From: Gammaproteobacteria bacterium
GTDB taxonomy: Bacteria; Pseudomonadota; Gammaproteobacteria; Pseudomonadales; Azotimanducaceae_A
Assembly (NCBI GenBank): GCA_012960755.1
Contig: DUAT01000057.1
Location: forward strand, 477,909-541,908
DNA: 64,000 nucleotides
Direction: 5' to 3'
Shown here: positions 1 to 8,148 of the stretch, piece by piece
Layout of the letters: each line of letters opens with the position of its first letter
Numbering within the stretch: the stretch's first letter is position 1
The notes under the pieces: generated by a model
The model's input: only the letters and a program-made list of their open reading frames with translations
Database searches by the model: none
What the model was told of the DNA's origin: nothing
Program-made: the position numbers and the translations under genes

Positions 1-1
1 C

Positions 2-1789
2 ATACACCCTGACGATCACGAGCTGTTTGCTCGCAGACAATCAATTTTCGACAGAGGTGAAGTGCCTCCCATTGAAGAGCTTACACTCGTGAGACGCGAT
101 GGCACCACGGTTGTTTGCGAGGTTCACGCTCATGCCACGACTTTCGATGGCCAGGAGGCTCGAATCGTCGTGATGCGAAATACCACAGAGCGAAAGAAAG
201 CGGAAGACGCACTGCGGCGCTCTGAAGAACAATATCGAATGCTGATCGAGCAGATGCCAGACCCGGTCCTGATACACTACAAAGGCCATGCTCTCTTCAT
301 GAACCAGGCCATGCTCAATTTTCTGGGCTACACGAGGAATGAGGTGATGGAGATCCCAATGCTGGATCATATACACCCGGACGATCACCCCCTCGTTCTA
401 CGAAGACAGACAGAACATGAACGTGGCAAAGCTCCGCCAATGGAGGAAATACGATACCTAACGCGTGACGGTAATATCATCGTCGGTGACGCCCACAGCT
501 TTCCGATCACGTTCGATGGATATAACGCAAGAATAGCCGTAATCAGGGACGTAACGACTCGCAAGAAATCCGAAGAATCAGCCGATGCCCTGCGCCAGCA
601 GCTCGAAAAACTGGTTGAGGAAAAAACCCAGGAACTAAAGGAGAGTGAACAGCAGCTTCGTCAGTCTCAAAAAATGGAAGCAGTGGGCCAGCTTGCAGGT
701 GGAATTGCGCACGACTTTAACAATATTCTGACAGTTATTATCGGCTACAGTAACTTGCACCTGAAAGGTCTCAAACCAGCGGACCCTTTGCATCAAGGCT
801 TAAGTGAGATCAAGAAAGCTGGCGACCGGGCTACAACCTTAACCCGGCAGCTCCTTGCATTCAGCAGTAAACAGCTATTGCTACCGAGGGTAATCAATCT
901 GGGCACGATCGTTGTCGAAATGCAGGATATGCTGCATCGACTCATTGGATCACATATTCAATTGGAAGTTCGATGCAATAAAAATCTGCAAAAAGTGCTG
1001 GCGGACCCTGGCCAGATCGAGCAGGTCATTATGAATCTGTTAGTCAATGCGCGCGATGCCATAGGAAAAAATGGAAAAATAGTAATTGATATTGAGAATG
1101 TGGTGCTGGATGCCTCAGCCAGACTCAAGCACCTCAAGCTGCCCTCTGGAGACTACGTCGTGCTTTCTGTCGCTGACGATGGTGCCGGTATTCAGCAAGA
1201 GATGCTTTCCCATATTTTCGAACCTTTCTATACAACAAAAGAGGTGGACAAGGGTACAGGGCTTGGACTATCAACGGTTTTCGGCATCGTCAAACAAAGC
1301 GGCGGTGAAATTCAGGTACAAAGCGAGTTGGGCAATGGCTCGACCTTTTATATCTACCTCCCCGCGGCCAATACGCCGGTGCAGGTCGAAGAACAGACAA
1401 CTGGTTTTTCTTCCCCCATTGAAGGCAAGGAAACGCTTTTAGTGGTTGAGGACGAGGATAATCTACGCCAGTTATTGAAGCACACCCTGGCAATGTTCGG
1501 TTATACCGTACTGGTGGCCTGTGATGGCAAGGACGCACTGAAAGTTGCCAATAAACACCAGGAAATCATTGACCTGATGATAACCGATATCTCGATGCCT
1601 GAAATGACCGGCTACGAACTGGCACGGCAGATCCATCCACTGCGCCCTGACATGCCCGTGTTGTACATATCGGGTCACACTGAGGAATTGCCCGGTGAAC
1701 ATGGTCTTGTGGATTCTGTAAAACATTTCCTCCAGACACCATTTGAGTCAAGGGATATGGCTAAGAAAATTCGGGACATCCTCGATTAG
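2..1789 (+). CDS. Hybrid sensor histidine kinase, PAS-PAS-HisKA-HATPase-REC (5' end outside window)
   Basis: The frame is open from the first bases, so the N-terminus lies upstream of the window. It shows the end of one PAS/PAC domain (to about base 190), a second full PAS/PAC (about 215-570), a coiled-coil linker, and a HisKA domain with the phospho-acceptor in AHDFNN (His codon 710-712). The HATPase_c domain follows, with N box NLLVNARDAI, G1 DDGAGI and G2 GTGLGLS. The C-terminal receiver (about 1430-1789) has the acidic patch VVEDED and its phospho-acceptor Asp at 1586-1588 in TDISMP. No membrane segment is visible in the part seen, so it is probably cytosolic, although a sensor region could precede it. 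The receiver lysine normally found in KPF is threonine (QTPF, codon 1736-1738). No partner regulator is adjacent. Confidence 0.9.
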   Translation: MHPDDHELFARRQSIFDRGEVPPIEELTLVRRDGTTVVCEVHAHATTFDGQEARIVVMRNTTERKKAEDALRRSEEQYRMLIEQMPDPVLIHYKGHALFMNQAMLNFLGYTRNEVMEIPMLDHIHPDDHPLVLRRQTEHERGKAPPMEEIRYLTRDGNIIVGDAHSFPITFDGYNARIAVIRDVTTRKKSEESADALRQQLEKLVEEKTQELKESEQQLRQSQKMEAVGQLAGGIAHDFNNILTVIIGYSNLHLKGLKPADPLHQGLSEIKKAGDRATTLTRQLLAFSSKQLLLPRVINLGTIVVEMQDMLHRLIGSHIQLEVRCNKNLQKVLADPGQIEQVIMNLLVNARDAIGKNGKIVIDIENVVLDASARLKHLKLPSGDYVVLSVADDGAGIQQEMLSHIFEPFYTTKEVDKGTGLGLSTVFGIVKQSGGEIQVQSELGNGSTFYIYLPAANTPVQVEEQTTGFSSPIEGKETLLVVEDEDNLRQLLKHTLAMFGYTVLVACDGKDALKVANKHQEIIDLMITDISMPEMTGYELARQIHPLRPDMPVLYISGHTEELPGEHGLVDSVKHFLQTPFESRDMAKKIRDILD

Positions 1790-1803
1790 GAGCCTTCATT
1801 ACA

Positions 1804-2190
1804 TTAACCAGCTTCTGCGTTATCACTACCCGTCACAAGCCGCCTGGGATCATCCCGAATTGCCTCACCGATGAAGATCAGCAACACCAACATGGTACTC
1901 AAAGTAAACACCACAGTGAGCCCCAGCCACGGCGCCTGAAGATTGGCGTTGACTTGCCGAAGTAACCGCCCCGGAGAGGCACTTTCAGGCGGTAATCCAA
2001 ACCCAAGAAAACAAGCGAAGTCAGCAGCGTAATGGAACCGTTCAGGATGAAAGGCAGGAATGTCAGTGCCGCTACCATGGCGTTCGGTAAAACATGCTTG
2101 TACATAATATGATAATCACTCATGCCAAGGGCTCGCGCCGCCCTGACATATTCAAAATTCCGTGCCCGCAGGTAGTTCATCTGCACGCAT
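1804..2190 (-). pseudogene. Remnant of a YejE-type ABC transporter permease (C-terminal part, frameshifted)
   Basis: The minus strand encodes the C-terminal third of an oligopeptide/microcin C-type ABC permease. It begins LRARNFEYVRAARALG and runs through HVLPNAMVAALTFLPFILNGSITLLTSLVFLG, the EAA-loop and membrane region of YejE. Around 1998-2004 one base appears to be missing in a T run. In the next frame the homology resumes (RLLRQVNANLQAPWLGLTVVFT, then LLIFIGEAIRDDPRR) and reaches a natural stop at 1804-1806. Nothing upstream of about 2190 continues the protein, and the frame there meets a stop, so the first two thirds are lost. No YejB, YejF or binding-protein gene is nearby. The 120 bases from 2191 to 2310 hold nothing I recognise. 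Family identity is fairly sure; exact substrate class is inference. Confidence 0.8.
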
Positions 2191-2310
2191 CAGGGCGTTT
2201 GTGTTCCTACCTACACCATCACTTTTCGGCAGTGTAAACACTTCGGTAAATACACGCACGGGTAGCACGTTCCGAAAGGGTTCCAACAGTTCTAATCAGA
2301 CTCAGGTTCT

Positions 2311-3465
2311 TTAACCTTCAAACAGAGAGGTAAAACTACGCGATGCATTGCTGGTCCTGGATCCCTGAATGGCCCGCGCCAGTACTGGAATGCCGTCCCT
2401 GATCAGGTCGTCGGGCACATGCCCGAAAGCCAGGCGAATGTACGGCTTATTAGCATAATCGACATGGAATGCCGCACCCGGGGCAAAGAAAAAGCCTGTC
2501 TCGTTAGCGGTCGTGGTTAACTTTTGCATGTCAATATCTTCCGGTAACCTTACCCACATAAACAGGCCGCCAACCGGGTTCGACCAGACACAGATATCAG
2601 ATAGATGCTCTTTTAATCCTGCACTAACGAGGTCTCGCTTATGCATCAGTACCGGGTTAGTCACATCACAATGATCCCAGATACCATCTTTATAAAATTC
2701 CGCGACCACCGCCGCTGCAAAGTAATTGCTACCGGCATCAAAACGTTTGTTCACAATTTTGCTGTACATGGGCTCCCTGGCGAGCAAATAACCCAAACGA
2801 ACCCCCGGCGCGAGAATTTTTGAGAGGGAACCGATGTAAATCTGGTTGGGACTTTCATCCATGGCGAACATGGCAGGCACCTTCTCGCCTTCGAAATGCA
2901 CATCGCCATAGCAGTTATCTTCCACCAGAGGCAGATCGTAGTCTGCCGCGATCCGAATCAGTTCTTCCTTGCGGCTTTTCGGCATGCAGGTGCCGGTGGG
3001 ATTCTGGTAGGTGGTCAGCGTGTAAATAAAGCGGGGCAGTCGATCCTGGTCACTTAACTCTTTTAACTTCTCACTTAGTACATCCATTCTCATCCCGTCC
3101 TCATCGAGCGGGATACCCACCATTTCCAGACCAATACCCTTGTAGGCGCCAATGGTGCCCGAATAGGTAAATTCCTCGGTAATAACACTATCGTCTTTGC
3201 CCCGCATTAGGGCCTGGCCCACGAGAGTCACCGCCTGCATGGAGCCGTTCATTATTGCGATCTGCTCGGCATCCACAGGTACGCCTTCCCGCTTGCTTTC
3301 CCTTTCTGCCATAGCCCGACGTAAACCCTCGTGTCCCTTATTGCCGGGATAACGATTAAAATTGTCATGTTCTGCATCAATCGCACGCATCGCAGCCTGC
3401 TTAAATGCTTCCACGGGAAATGTTTCAGGATTGGTCTGCCCAACCGCAAAATCATAGACTGGCAT
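2311..3465 (-). CDS. PLP-dependent aminotransferase, class I/II
   Basis: A 384-residue fold-type I aminotransferase, predicted to be cytosolic. Visible landmarks are the QNPTG turn (about 154-158), the Asp pairing with the PLP pyridine nitrogen in VEDNCYGDV (D183), the Schiff-base lysine in GSLSKILAPGVRLGYL (K216), and the substrate-carboxylate Arg near the C-terminus in IRLAFGHVP. The sequence resembles the aminotransferase domain of MocR/2-aminoadipate-type enzymes (Lys-SLSK-APG-R-GY) but has no N-terminal GntR DNA-binding domain, so it is a free-standing enzyme. The start is supported by AAGGAG eight bases upstream. The gene lies 11 bp downstream of the serine hydrolase gene on the same strand, so the two are probably co-transcribed. 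The amino donor and acceptor cannot be read from the sequence. Confidence 0.88.
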   Translation of the reverse strand: MPVYDFAVGQTNPETFPVEAFKQAAMRAIDAEHDNFNRYPGNKGHEGLRRAMAERESKREGVPVDAEQIAIMNGSMQAVTLVGQALMRGKDDSVITEEFTYSGTIGAYKGIGLEMVGIPLDEDGMRMDVLSEKLKELSDQDRLPRFIYTLTTYQNPTGTCMPKSRKEELIRIAADYDLPLVEDNCYGDVHFEGEKVPAMFAMDESPNQIYIGSLSKILAPGVRLGYLLAREPMYSKIVNKRFDAGSNYFAAAVVAEFYKDGIWDHCDVTNPVLMHKRDLVSAGLKEHLSDICVWSNPVGGLFMWVRLPEDIDMQKLTTTANETGFFFAPGAAFHVDYANKPYIRLAFGHVPDDLIRDGIPVLARAIQGSRTSNASRSFTSLFEG

Positions 3466-3476
3466 TCAGGGTCTCC

Positions 3477-4685
3477 TTAAGCAATCGCACCATAAATGAT
3501 GTTTTTAAGCTGGCCTCGAAAGTTAAACGTATTCGATGGCATTAACTGGGTCATAAATATCGCCACAAGATCTTCTTTCGGATCCACCCAGAAGATTGTC
3601 GATGCAGCCCCTCCCCAGTAGTAATCGCCGACACCGGTACCACCAGCACTTACCTGATCCAGGGTCATCGCAAAACCAAGGCCAAAACCAACACCTTCAT
3701 AAGCAGTTTCTGAGAAAGCGCCAATAGCCATCTGCGCCAGATCCTGGCCACCTTTGAGGTGATTCATATGCATCATCTCCAGGGTTCTAGGCCCAACCAT
3801 CCGCTCTCCATCCAACTCACCGCCCCGCCGGAGCATTTCGCAAAATTTATAGTAGTCAGCGGTCGTTCCTGTTAACCCCCCACCACCAGAGAAGAAAGAC
3901 GGATTCTTTAAATATTGACTGTTTTCAGGGTCATCCAATAGCTCAAGTTTCTTTTCCGCATTTCGATTGTAATTTGCCGTTAATCTGTCCTGTTTTTCTT
4001 CTGGTACATAAAAAGCAGTATCGTCCATCCCCAACGGCTCAAATATGTTCTGCTTCAGGTACTCATCGAAAGGCTGCCCGGATATCGCTTCAACCAGGCC
4101 TCCACAAACATCCGTTGACAGTGAATACAGCCATTGCTGGCCCGGATCGTAGCGCAGTGGCACTTTTGCCAGTTTCTGCATAAAGGAGCTCAGGGTTTCA
4201 CCTTTGCCTCGATTGACCTTATGCACTTTGTACATCTGGTCAACCGGGTGCCTGGATTCACCGTAAGTAAGACCGCCGCTGTGACTCAGAATATGGCGGA
4301 AGGTGATCGGCGTTTCCGGTGCTCTGGTGACCATTGATTCACCTTCCCCGGAAACCCAGACCCTGTGGTCGCGCCATTCCGGGACCAGACGATAAACAGG
4401 ATCGTTGAGTTGAAAATAACCACGCTCGTAAAGCTGCATCAGGGCGATCGAGGTAATGGGTTTACTCATTGAATAGATTCGAAAAATCGCATCGTCCGCC
4501 ATCGGCTTGTTGCGCTCAATGTCCATCTGTCCAAATGACTGGAAATAGGCAGGATGCCCGTGACGACTCACCAGTATCTGGCAACCAGCAATTTTTTGCG
4601 GGTCAACGTAGTTTCGGTTGATGTGGTCAGTTATCCAGTTAAGTCGGCTGGTAGAAAAGCCAGCTTTCTCAGGAGCCAGTTGCAT
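3477..4685 (-). CDS. Serine hydrolase, beta-lactamase class C/EstB-like family
   Basis: A 402-residue member of the class C beta-lactamase/esterase family (PF00144 type). The nucleophile motif SxxK is S72-M-S-K75 in RIYSMSKPIT, the second catalytic motif is Y187-S-L-S in WLYSLSTDV, and LSHSGGLTYG matches the conserved HTSGL-like segment. The C-terminal GVGFGLGFAMTL and WGGAASTIFWVDP segments, including the third motif region, are typical of EstB-like carboxylesterases rather than true beta-lactamases. No signal peptide is visible, which fits a cytosolic esterase. The start has AGGAGAG upstream with good spacing. It is the first gene of an apparent two-gene operon with the aminotransferase. 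Substrate is unknown; ester or lactone hydrolysis is the family expectation. Confidence 0.88.
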   Translation of the reverse strand: MQLAPEKAGFSTSRLNWITDHINRNYVDPQKIAGCQILVSRHGHPAYFQSFGQMDIERNKPMADDAIFRIYSMSKPITSIALMQLYERGYFQLNDPVYRLVPEWRDHRVWVSGEGESMVTRAPETPITFRHILSHSGGLTYGESRHPVDQMYKVHKVNRGKGETLSSFMQKLAKVPLRYDPGQQWLYSLSTDVCGGLVEAISGQPFDEYLKQNIFEPLGMDDTAFYVPEEKQDRLTANYNRNAEKKLELLDDPENSQYLKNPSFFSGGGGLTGTTADYYKFCEMLRRGGELDGERMVGPRTLEMMHMNHLKGGQDLAQMAIGAFSETAYEGVGFGLGFAMTLDQVSAGGTGVGDYYWGGAASTIFWVDPKEDLVAIFMTQLMPSNTFNFRGQLKNIIYGAIA

Positions 4686-4765
4686 GGGAGCTCTCCTTTT
4701 CCAGTTTAGTTGTTCAGGTAGAAGTCAGGTGAAGCGCAGTTTTAATAAATACTCCACAAACGCTA

Positions 4766-5644
4766 TTATAGAAGCACTTTTCCTAGTGTCTCATCAAGTG
4801 GTGTCAATTCCAATCCAACCTCGGTGCAGCCATCTGCCACATCTATGTTGTCATCGTGATCCAGCACGCCGAGCATGGCCCGACTTAGCGGAGCATTGGG
4901 TAGTTGTTCAAGCAATCCCGCAATTGACAAACCCAACGAGATGGGAAGTGATACAACCACCGGAGATGAATGCAGTATTCCAGCTGCTCTTTGGATGAGT
5001 TGCTTTCTCGTCACAGATTCCATACCCGCCAGGTTTACCGTTTCAGCGATATCAGATTTACCGATTGCACTAGCAATGGCTTTGATAACATCACCTGCAT
5101 AAATTGGTTGTTCCAGGCTGTTGGCGCGAAAAGTGAACGCGAAGCGGGATAATGCATTTTTTCTCAAGGCGAAGGATGCAAAATCGCCCTCTCCCAGCAC
5201 CATCGGAACTTTGATGATCACTGCCGGGATATCACATTCTTGAAGTATAGCTTCCGCCCTCGCCTTGGATTTAAGGCAGGCATTGTTTGAGTCAACACCG
5301 GTACCGACGATGCTCATATAGACGATTCGCTGAATGCTACTCGCCGCGGCAGCCAAAACCAGCGCCTCGCAACTGGTCTCGTGAGCTTCAACGAATTTGC
5401 TATTTTTCGATTCCTTGATAATACCCACCAGGTGGACAACAACATCACAACCCTTCAGTGCCTCACCTAGTTGATTCGCATCAGTGTACTGAACGATCTG
5501 AATCTCAAGTGTTGGAAAACGCTGTCGCAGTTTTACCTGGGCTGGCCCGGAGCGGACGATCGCTCTTACCTGGTGTTCACCCAGAAGACTTTCCACAAGT
5601 CGAATACCCAGGTGACCGTTAGCGCCAGTTACCGCAATCTGCAT
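4766..5644 (-). CDS. NAD(P)-binding atypical SDR / NmrA-like epimerase-family protein
   Basis: A 292-residue Rossmann protein. The N-terminus has the dinucleotide-binding turn TGANGHLG at residues 6-13, followed by acidic and basic residues after strand 2 (RAIVRSG), and VVHLVGIIKES, the strand-4 region typical of atypical SDRs such as NmrA-like and NDUFA9-like proteins. The usual YxxxK is not obvious (IVYMSIVGTG, with K further on), so it may bind a nucleotide and act as a reductase or as a non-catalytic sensor or chaperone. It is transcribed on the same strand as the small envelope protein upstream (5-bp gap at 5645-5649), which suggests a shared transcript. Function beyond nucleotide binding is not determined. 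Confidence 0.75.
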   Translation of the reverse strand: MQIAVTGANGHLGIRLVESLLGEHQVRAIVRSGPAQVKLRQRFPTLEIQIVQYTDANQLGEALKGCDVVVHLVGIIKESKNSKFVEAHETSCEALVLAAAASSIQRIVYMSIVGTGVDSNNACLKSKARAEAILQECDIPAVIIKVPMVLGEGDFASFALRKNALSRFAFTFRANSLEQPIYAGDVIKAIASAIGKSDIAETVNLAGMESVTRKQLIQRAAGILHSSPVVVSLPISLGLSIAGLLEQLPNAPLSRAMLGVLDHDDNIDVADGCTEVGLELTPLDETLGKVLL

Positions 5645-5649
5645 CTTTA

Positions 5650-6126
5650 CTACCTTGAAGTTAACTCAAACAACCAATAGCTCTGTGGCAAGGGACGTGA
5701 GGTCTCCCTACCACTCTGACGCATATTCCAGAGGACTTTCAATTCATCCTGATCATCTATCCGGTTCATCGTCACCGGATAAACCTTGTCTGCAATTTTT
5801 ATTCGCGCTCGGTTGTCATTGGTTACATACCTGGACCAGACCTTACCTTCACAACCCATACAGCCTACATAGAGTTTTGGACCCTCATTGAAACAGTAGA
5901 CCGTAATCGAATGTGGAAAATCCAACCTGGTCTCCAGGGCACACAACCCAGCATCAGCAACAAACGACCAGTCCCCGATATTGCCACTCACAGCCTCACC
6001 ATTGACGACCCCCCCTGGCATCTGCTGTAGCCATCTCGGACCTGTTGTACAAGGGCCAAAACCGACTAGCACAGGAATCAATAGAACGACAATCACTCGC
6101 CAGCGCCGATTACTCAATATATCCAT
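5650..6126 (-). CDS. Small exported protein of unknown function, paralogue of the protein at 8149-8658
   Basis: A 158-residue protein beginning with a basic stretch and a hydrophobic segment (about residues 9-24, WRVIVVLLIPVLVGFG), which acts as a signal or membrane anchor; a Cys follows at PCTTG. The soluble part contains PGGVVNGEAVSG, ITVYC, LYVGCMGCEGKVWSRYV, RARIKIADKVYPV and a C-terminal YWLFELTSR. The same order of blocks occurs in the protein at 8149-8658 (GGPFKTGQLQTG, ITWLAV, IYTPSGYM, KMWKQWPV, LRIDGKIYKR, TWLFELAPRG), so the two are divergent paralogues. The hydrophobic beta-strand pattern hints at a split-barrel-like domain, but I do not recognise the family. GGAGGTAAAGG directly precedes the ATG. 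It shares a strand and small gap with the SDR gene. Confidence 0.7.
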   Translation of the reverse strand: MDILSNRRWRVIVVLLIPVLVGFGPCTTGPRWLQQMPGGVVNGEAVSGNIGDWSFVADAGLCALETRLDFPHSITVYCFNEGPKLYVGCMGCEGKVWSRYVTNDNRARIKIADKVYPVTMNRIDDQDELKVLWNMRQSGRETSRPLPQSYWLFELTSR

Positions 6127-6186
6127 CCTTTACCTCCATTGAATGCCAATAGAAAATCACATTATGATGCAGCACTAACTAAAGTT

Positions 6187-6741
6187 ATGCGCATGAACAA
6201 ACTTACTGTACCAAATCTGCTAAGCAGCACCAGGCTATTTGCAGCTCCGTTCGCATTTTATTTCATTCTTCATACCGAGTGGATCGTGGCGGCTATCATT
6301 CTAATCGCCGCAATCGTGACAGATATACTCGATGGCTATCTTGCCCGACGCTGGCACCAGACTTCTTCCTTTGGCGGGCTGATTGATCATGGCAGTGACG
6401 CCATTTTAGTGACCACGATGCTGGCTGCAGAAGTGTCGCTCGGACTGGTACCTTTGATCCTGCCCATTCTGGTTATACTGGCATTCACCCAATATACCCT
6501 CGACTCAAAGGCCCTGGCAGGCCAACCTTTACGCGCCAGTGTCCTCGGGAGATACAACGGCATACTTTACTTTGTGCTGGCGGGCTTCCCGATCATGCAG
6601 CAGGCCCTGGGTATTTTCCTGCTACCCGATGAAGCATTTTGGTATGGAGGCTGGATTCTCGTGGTTTCTACCTCGATTTCAATGGCAGAACGTCTGGCTA
6701 CGCTGTTACGCCTGGAGCACGAGGAGGCTGACCGAGAATAG
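6187..6741 (+). CDS. CDP-alcohol phosphatidyltransferase family protein
   Basis: An integral membrane enzyme that should transfer a phosphatidyl group from CDP-diacylglycerol to an alcohol. The complete family signature D-x2-D-G-x2-A-R-x8-G-x3-D-x3-D is present in DILDGYLARR through GGLIDHGSD. Several hydrophobic segments surround it (for example IVAAIILIAAIV and LVPLILPILVILAF). The length of about 184 residues from ATG 6187 fits PgsA-like enzymes. I chose ATG 6187 (or 6193) because the region just before it does not look like part of the family; a longer form would have to start at TTG 6139, which has no ribosome-binding site. It is divergent from the small exported protein at 6126. Whether the acceptor is glycerol-3-phosphate, inositol-like or another alcohol cannot be decided here. 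Confidence 0.85.
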   Translation: MRMNKLTVPNLLSSTRLFAAPFAFYFILHTEWIVAAIILIAAIVTDILDGYLARRWHQTSSFGGLIDHGSDAILVTTMLAAEVSLGLVPLILPILVILAFTQYTLDSKALAGQPLRASVLGRYNGILYFVLAGFPIMQQALGIFLLPDEAFWYGGWILVVSTSISMAERLATLLRLEHEEADRE

Positions 6742-6811
6742 ACAACTTACTGCGGAAAAGCTGATTTGACAGTCCGCTGCTGCGGCCAAATTAAGGCATG
6801 TGCGAGTGGTA

Positions 6812-6920
6812 GCGAAGAGTGCGGTATGTCTTTATCAGGACGTGTTTTGCATGGATGCAAAACTTGAGTGCACACGGACCTGCGGTACGAGTCCAGATAA
6901 AGACATACCGTACTCGTAGC
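6812..6920. repeat. Nested inverted repeat between convergent genes
   Basis: Two 30-base arms, 6812-6841 and 6891-6920, are inverted copies of each other with about 26 of 30 matching positions; the core GGTATGTCTTTATC is exact. The 49 bases between the arms contain a second perfect hairpin, GTTTTGCAT (6844-6852) with ATGCAAAAC (6855-6863) around a two-base loop. There is no T run, so this is not a standard intrinsic terminator, although it lies between two converging genes and could stop transcription from both sides. A REP-like or MITE-like mobile palindrome is the main alternative. Confidence 0.7.
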
Positions 6921-6951
6921 GGATTCTAGTATTGATTTCCTCTGCGTAAAG

Positions 6952-7968
6952 CTAGGTTTTTTCAATAAACAGTTCCTTATTCGCTTTCGGCAAAAACACC
7001 AATCCGATAACCGCATTAAACACCACAAAAAAGGTATGCATCACCATGGAGAAGACACCGACCTCCGGAAACTCAGGAAATAATACCGTCCACAACACCA
7101 GTGCACCGGCATGAAAAGGGAGTGGTAAAGCCGCAGCAAGAAAAATCACCGGTAGAAAAGCGAACATCTGTCCAAAACCCACATCGACCTTGAACAGAGA
7201 AAGCGCCAGGGTGTAGACCAACATGGCGCCAAGCATATTGGGAGCCTTAAACAATAACAAAAGTACGTAGTGCTTTAATTCAGCCTGCCGAAAGGCGTGT
7301 AACAATTGCCTGTCGCGAAGATGGAAACCTCTAAGGATATGCCCTCGAAAATACAGGAGATGGAATGGAAAATACAAAAACGCGACAGCGTAAACACTCA
7401 ACATGATCGTTGGCAACGGGTAAGTCGTTGATGCTTCCACTACAAGGTCGTAATAAAGCAACACACCAACCGCTGAGAAAATCAGCAACTGGTATATTTC
7501 AACCAAGCCGAGCATGATCATCGACGAGACGGCTTTCCAAACCGGGACTTCGTAGCGCTGCAGCAAATACAATGACATGGCACCTTTGCCGACCTGCTCG
7601 TTAACAAGTGACAGGATGTAGGCGCTGGCTCGAATCGGCAGAATATTGGTGAACTTGATTTCAGGAGCATTGAACCAGCGAATCAGGCGCCAGGTAGCAT
7701 GGGAGTCAATCAGGAAAAAGTAAATTGAATACGGGATCATTAAACACAGCCACAGGATCCAGTCCGCCTCGGCGAAAAAATTGACCATGTATTCTACAGC
7801 TGTCAGGTCTTCCCGGTAGGCAGCTTTCTCTACCCGGGTGTAGATAAGATAGAAACAGCCAAAGGTTATCAGCCAGGTTACCAGTCTTGCTATTCGCGAT
7901 CGCCAGACGGTGCCCCTTGCGGCTAGGTCCTCGACTACACCTTTTTCGGATTGAATTGAATCACTCAT
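6952..7968 (-). CDS. Polytopic inner membrane protein, possibly flippase-like (UPF0104/LPG-synthase TM type)
   Basis: A 338-residue protein with about eight hydrophobic segments (for example LVTWLITFGCFYLIY, WILWLCLMIPYSIYFFLI, IMLGLVEIYQLLIFSAVGVLLYY, MLGAMLVYTLALSLF, FLPVIFLAAALPLPFHAGALVLW). The segment SAYILSLVNEQVGKGAMSLYLLQRYEVPVWKAVSS resembles the conserved region of UPF0104/lysylphosphatidylglycerol-synthase transmembrane domains (ra..l..vgGk.....l.r..v...ka), but the match is loose. No catalytic aminoacyl-transfer domain is present. Its neighbours are a CDP-alcohol phosphatidyltransferase (convergent) and, 1.2 kb away, a cis-prenyltransferase, which would suit a role in lipid transport; that link is inference. 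Confidence 0.6.
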   Translation of the reverse strand: MSDSIQSEKGVVEDLAARGTVWRSRIARLVTWLITFGCFYLIYTRVEKAAYREDLTAVEYMVNFFAEADWILWLCLMIPYSIYFFLIDSHATWRLIRWFNAPEIKFTNILPIRASAYILSLVNEQVGKGAMSLYLLQRYEVPVWKAVSSMIMLGLVEIYQLLIFSAVGVLLYYDLVVEASTTYPLPTIMLSVYAVAFLYFPFHLLYFRGHILRGFHLRDRQLLHAFRQAELKHYVLLLLFKAPNMLGAMLVYTLALSLFKVDVGFGQMFAFLPVIFLAAALPLPFHAGALVLWTVLFPEFPEVGVFSMVMHTFFVVFNAVIGLVFLPKANKELFIEKT

Positions 7969-8148
7969 AACTGCTTTTTTCTCGATGTGAAGAGCATACA
8001 GGTTCGTCTAAGTCAGCCAACATTTTCATGCGAGCAAGCGAACATTATCATGCCAGCCGAGGGTAACTCCATGTTTGAATTTGCAAACAACCGGTAGGAT
8101 AGATATGTTGCACCTACACCTACAAAAATCTGCTGACCGGGCTCTGCA

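Noticed and set aside
6139..6186. TTG start at 6139 for the CDP-alcohol phosphatidyltransferase
   Set aside because: No ribosome-binding site and the extra residues have no family support.
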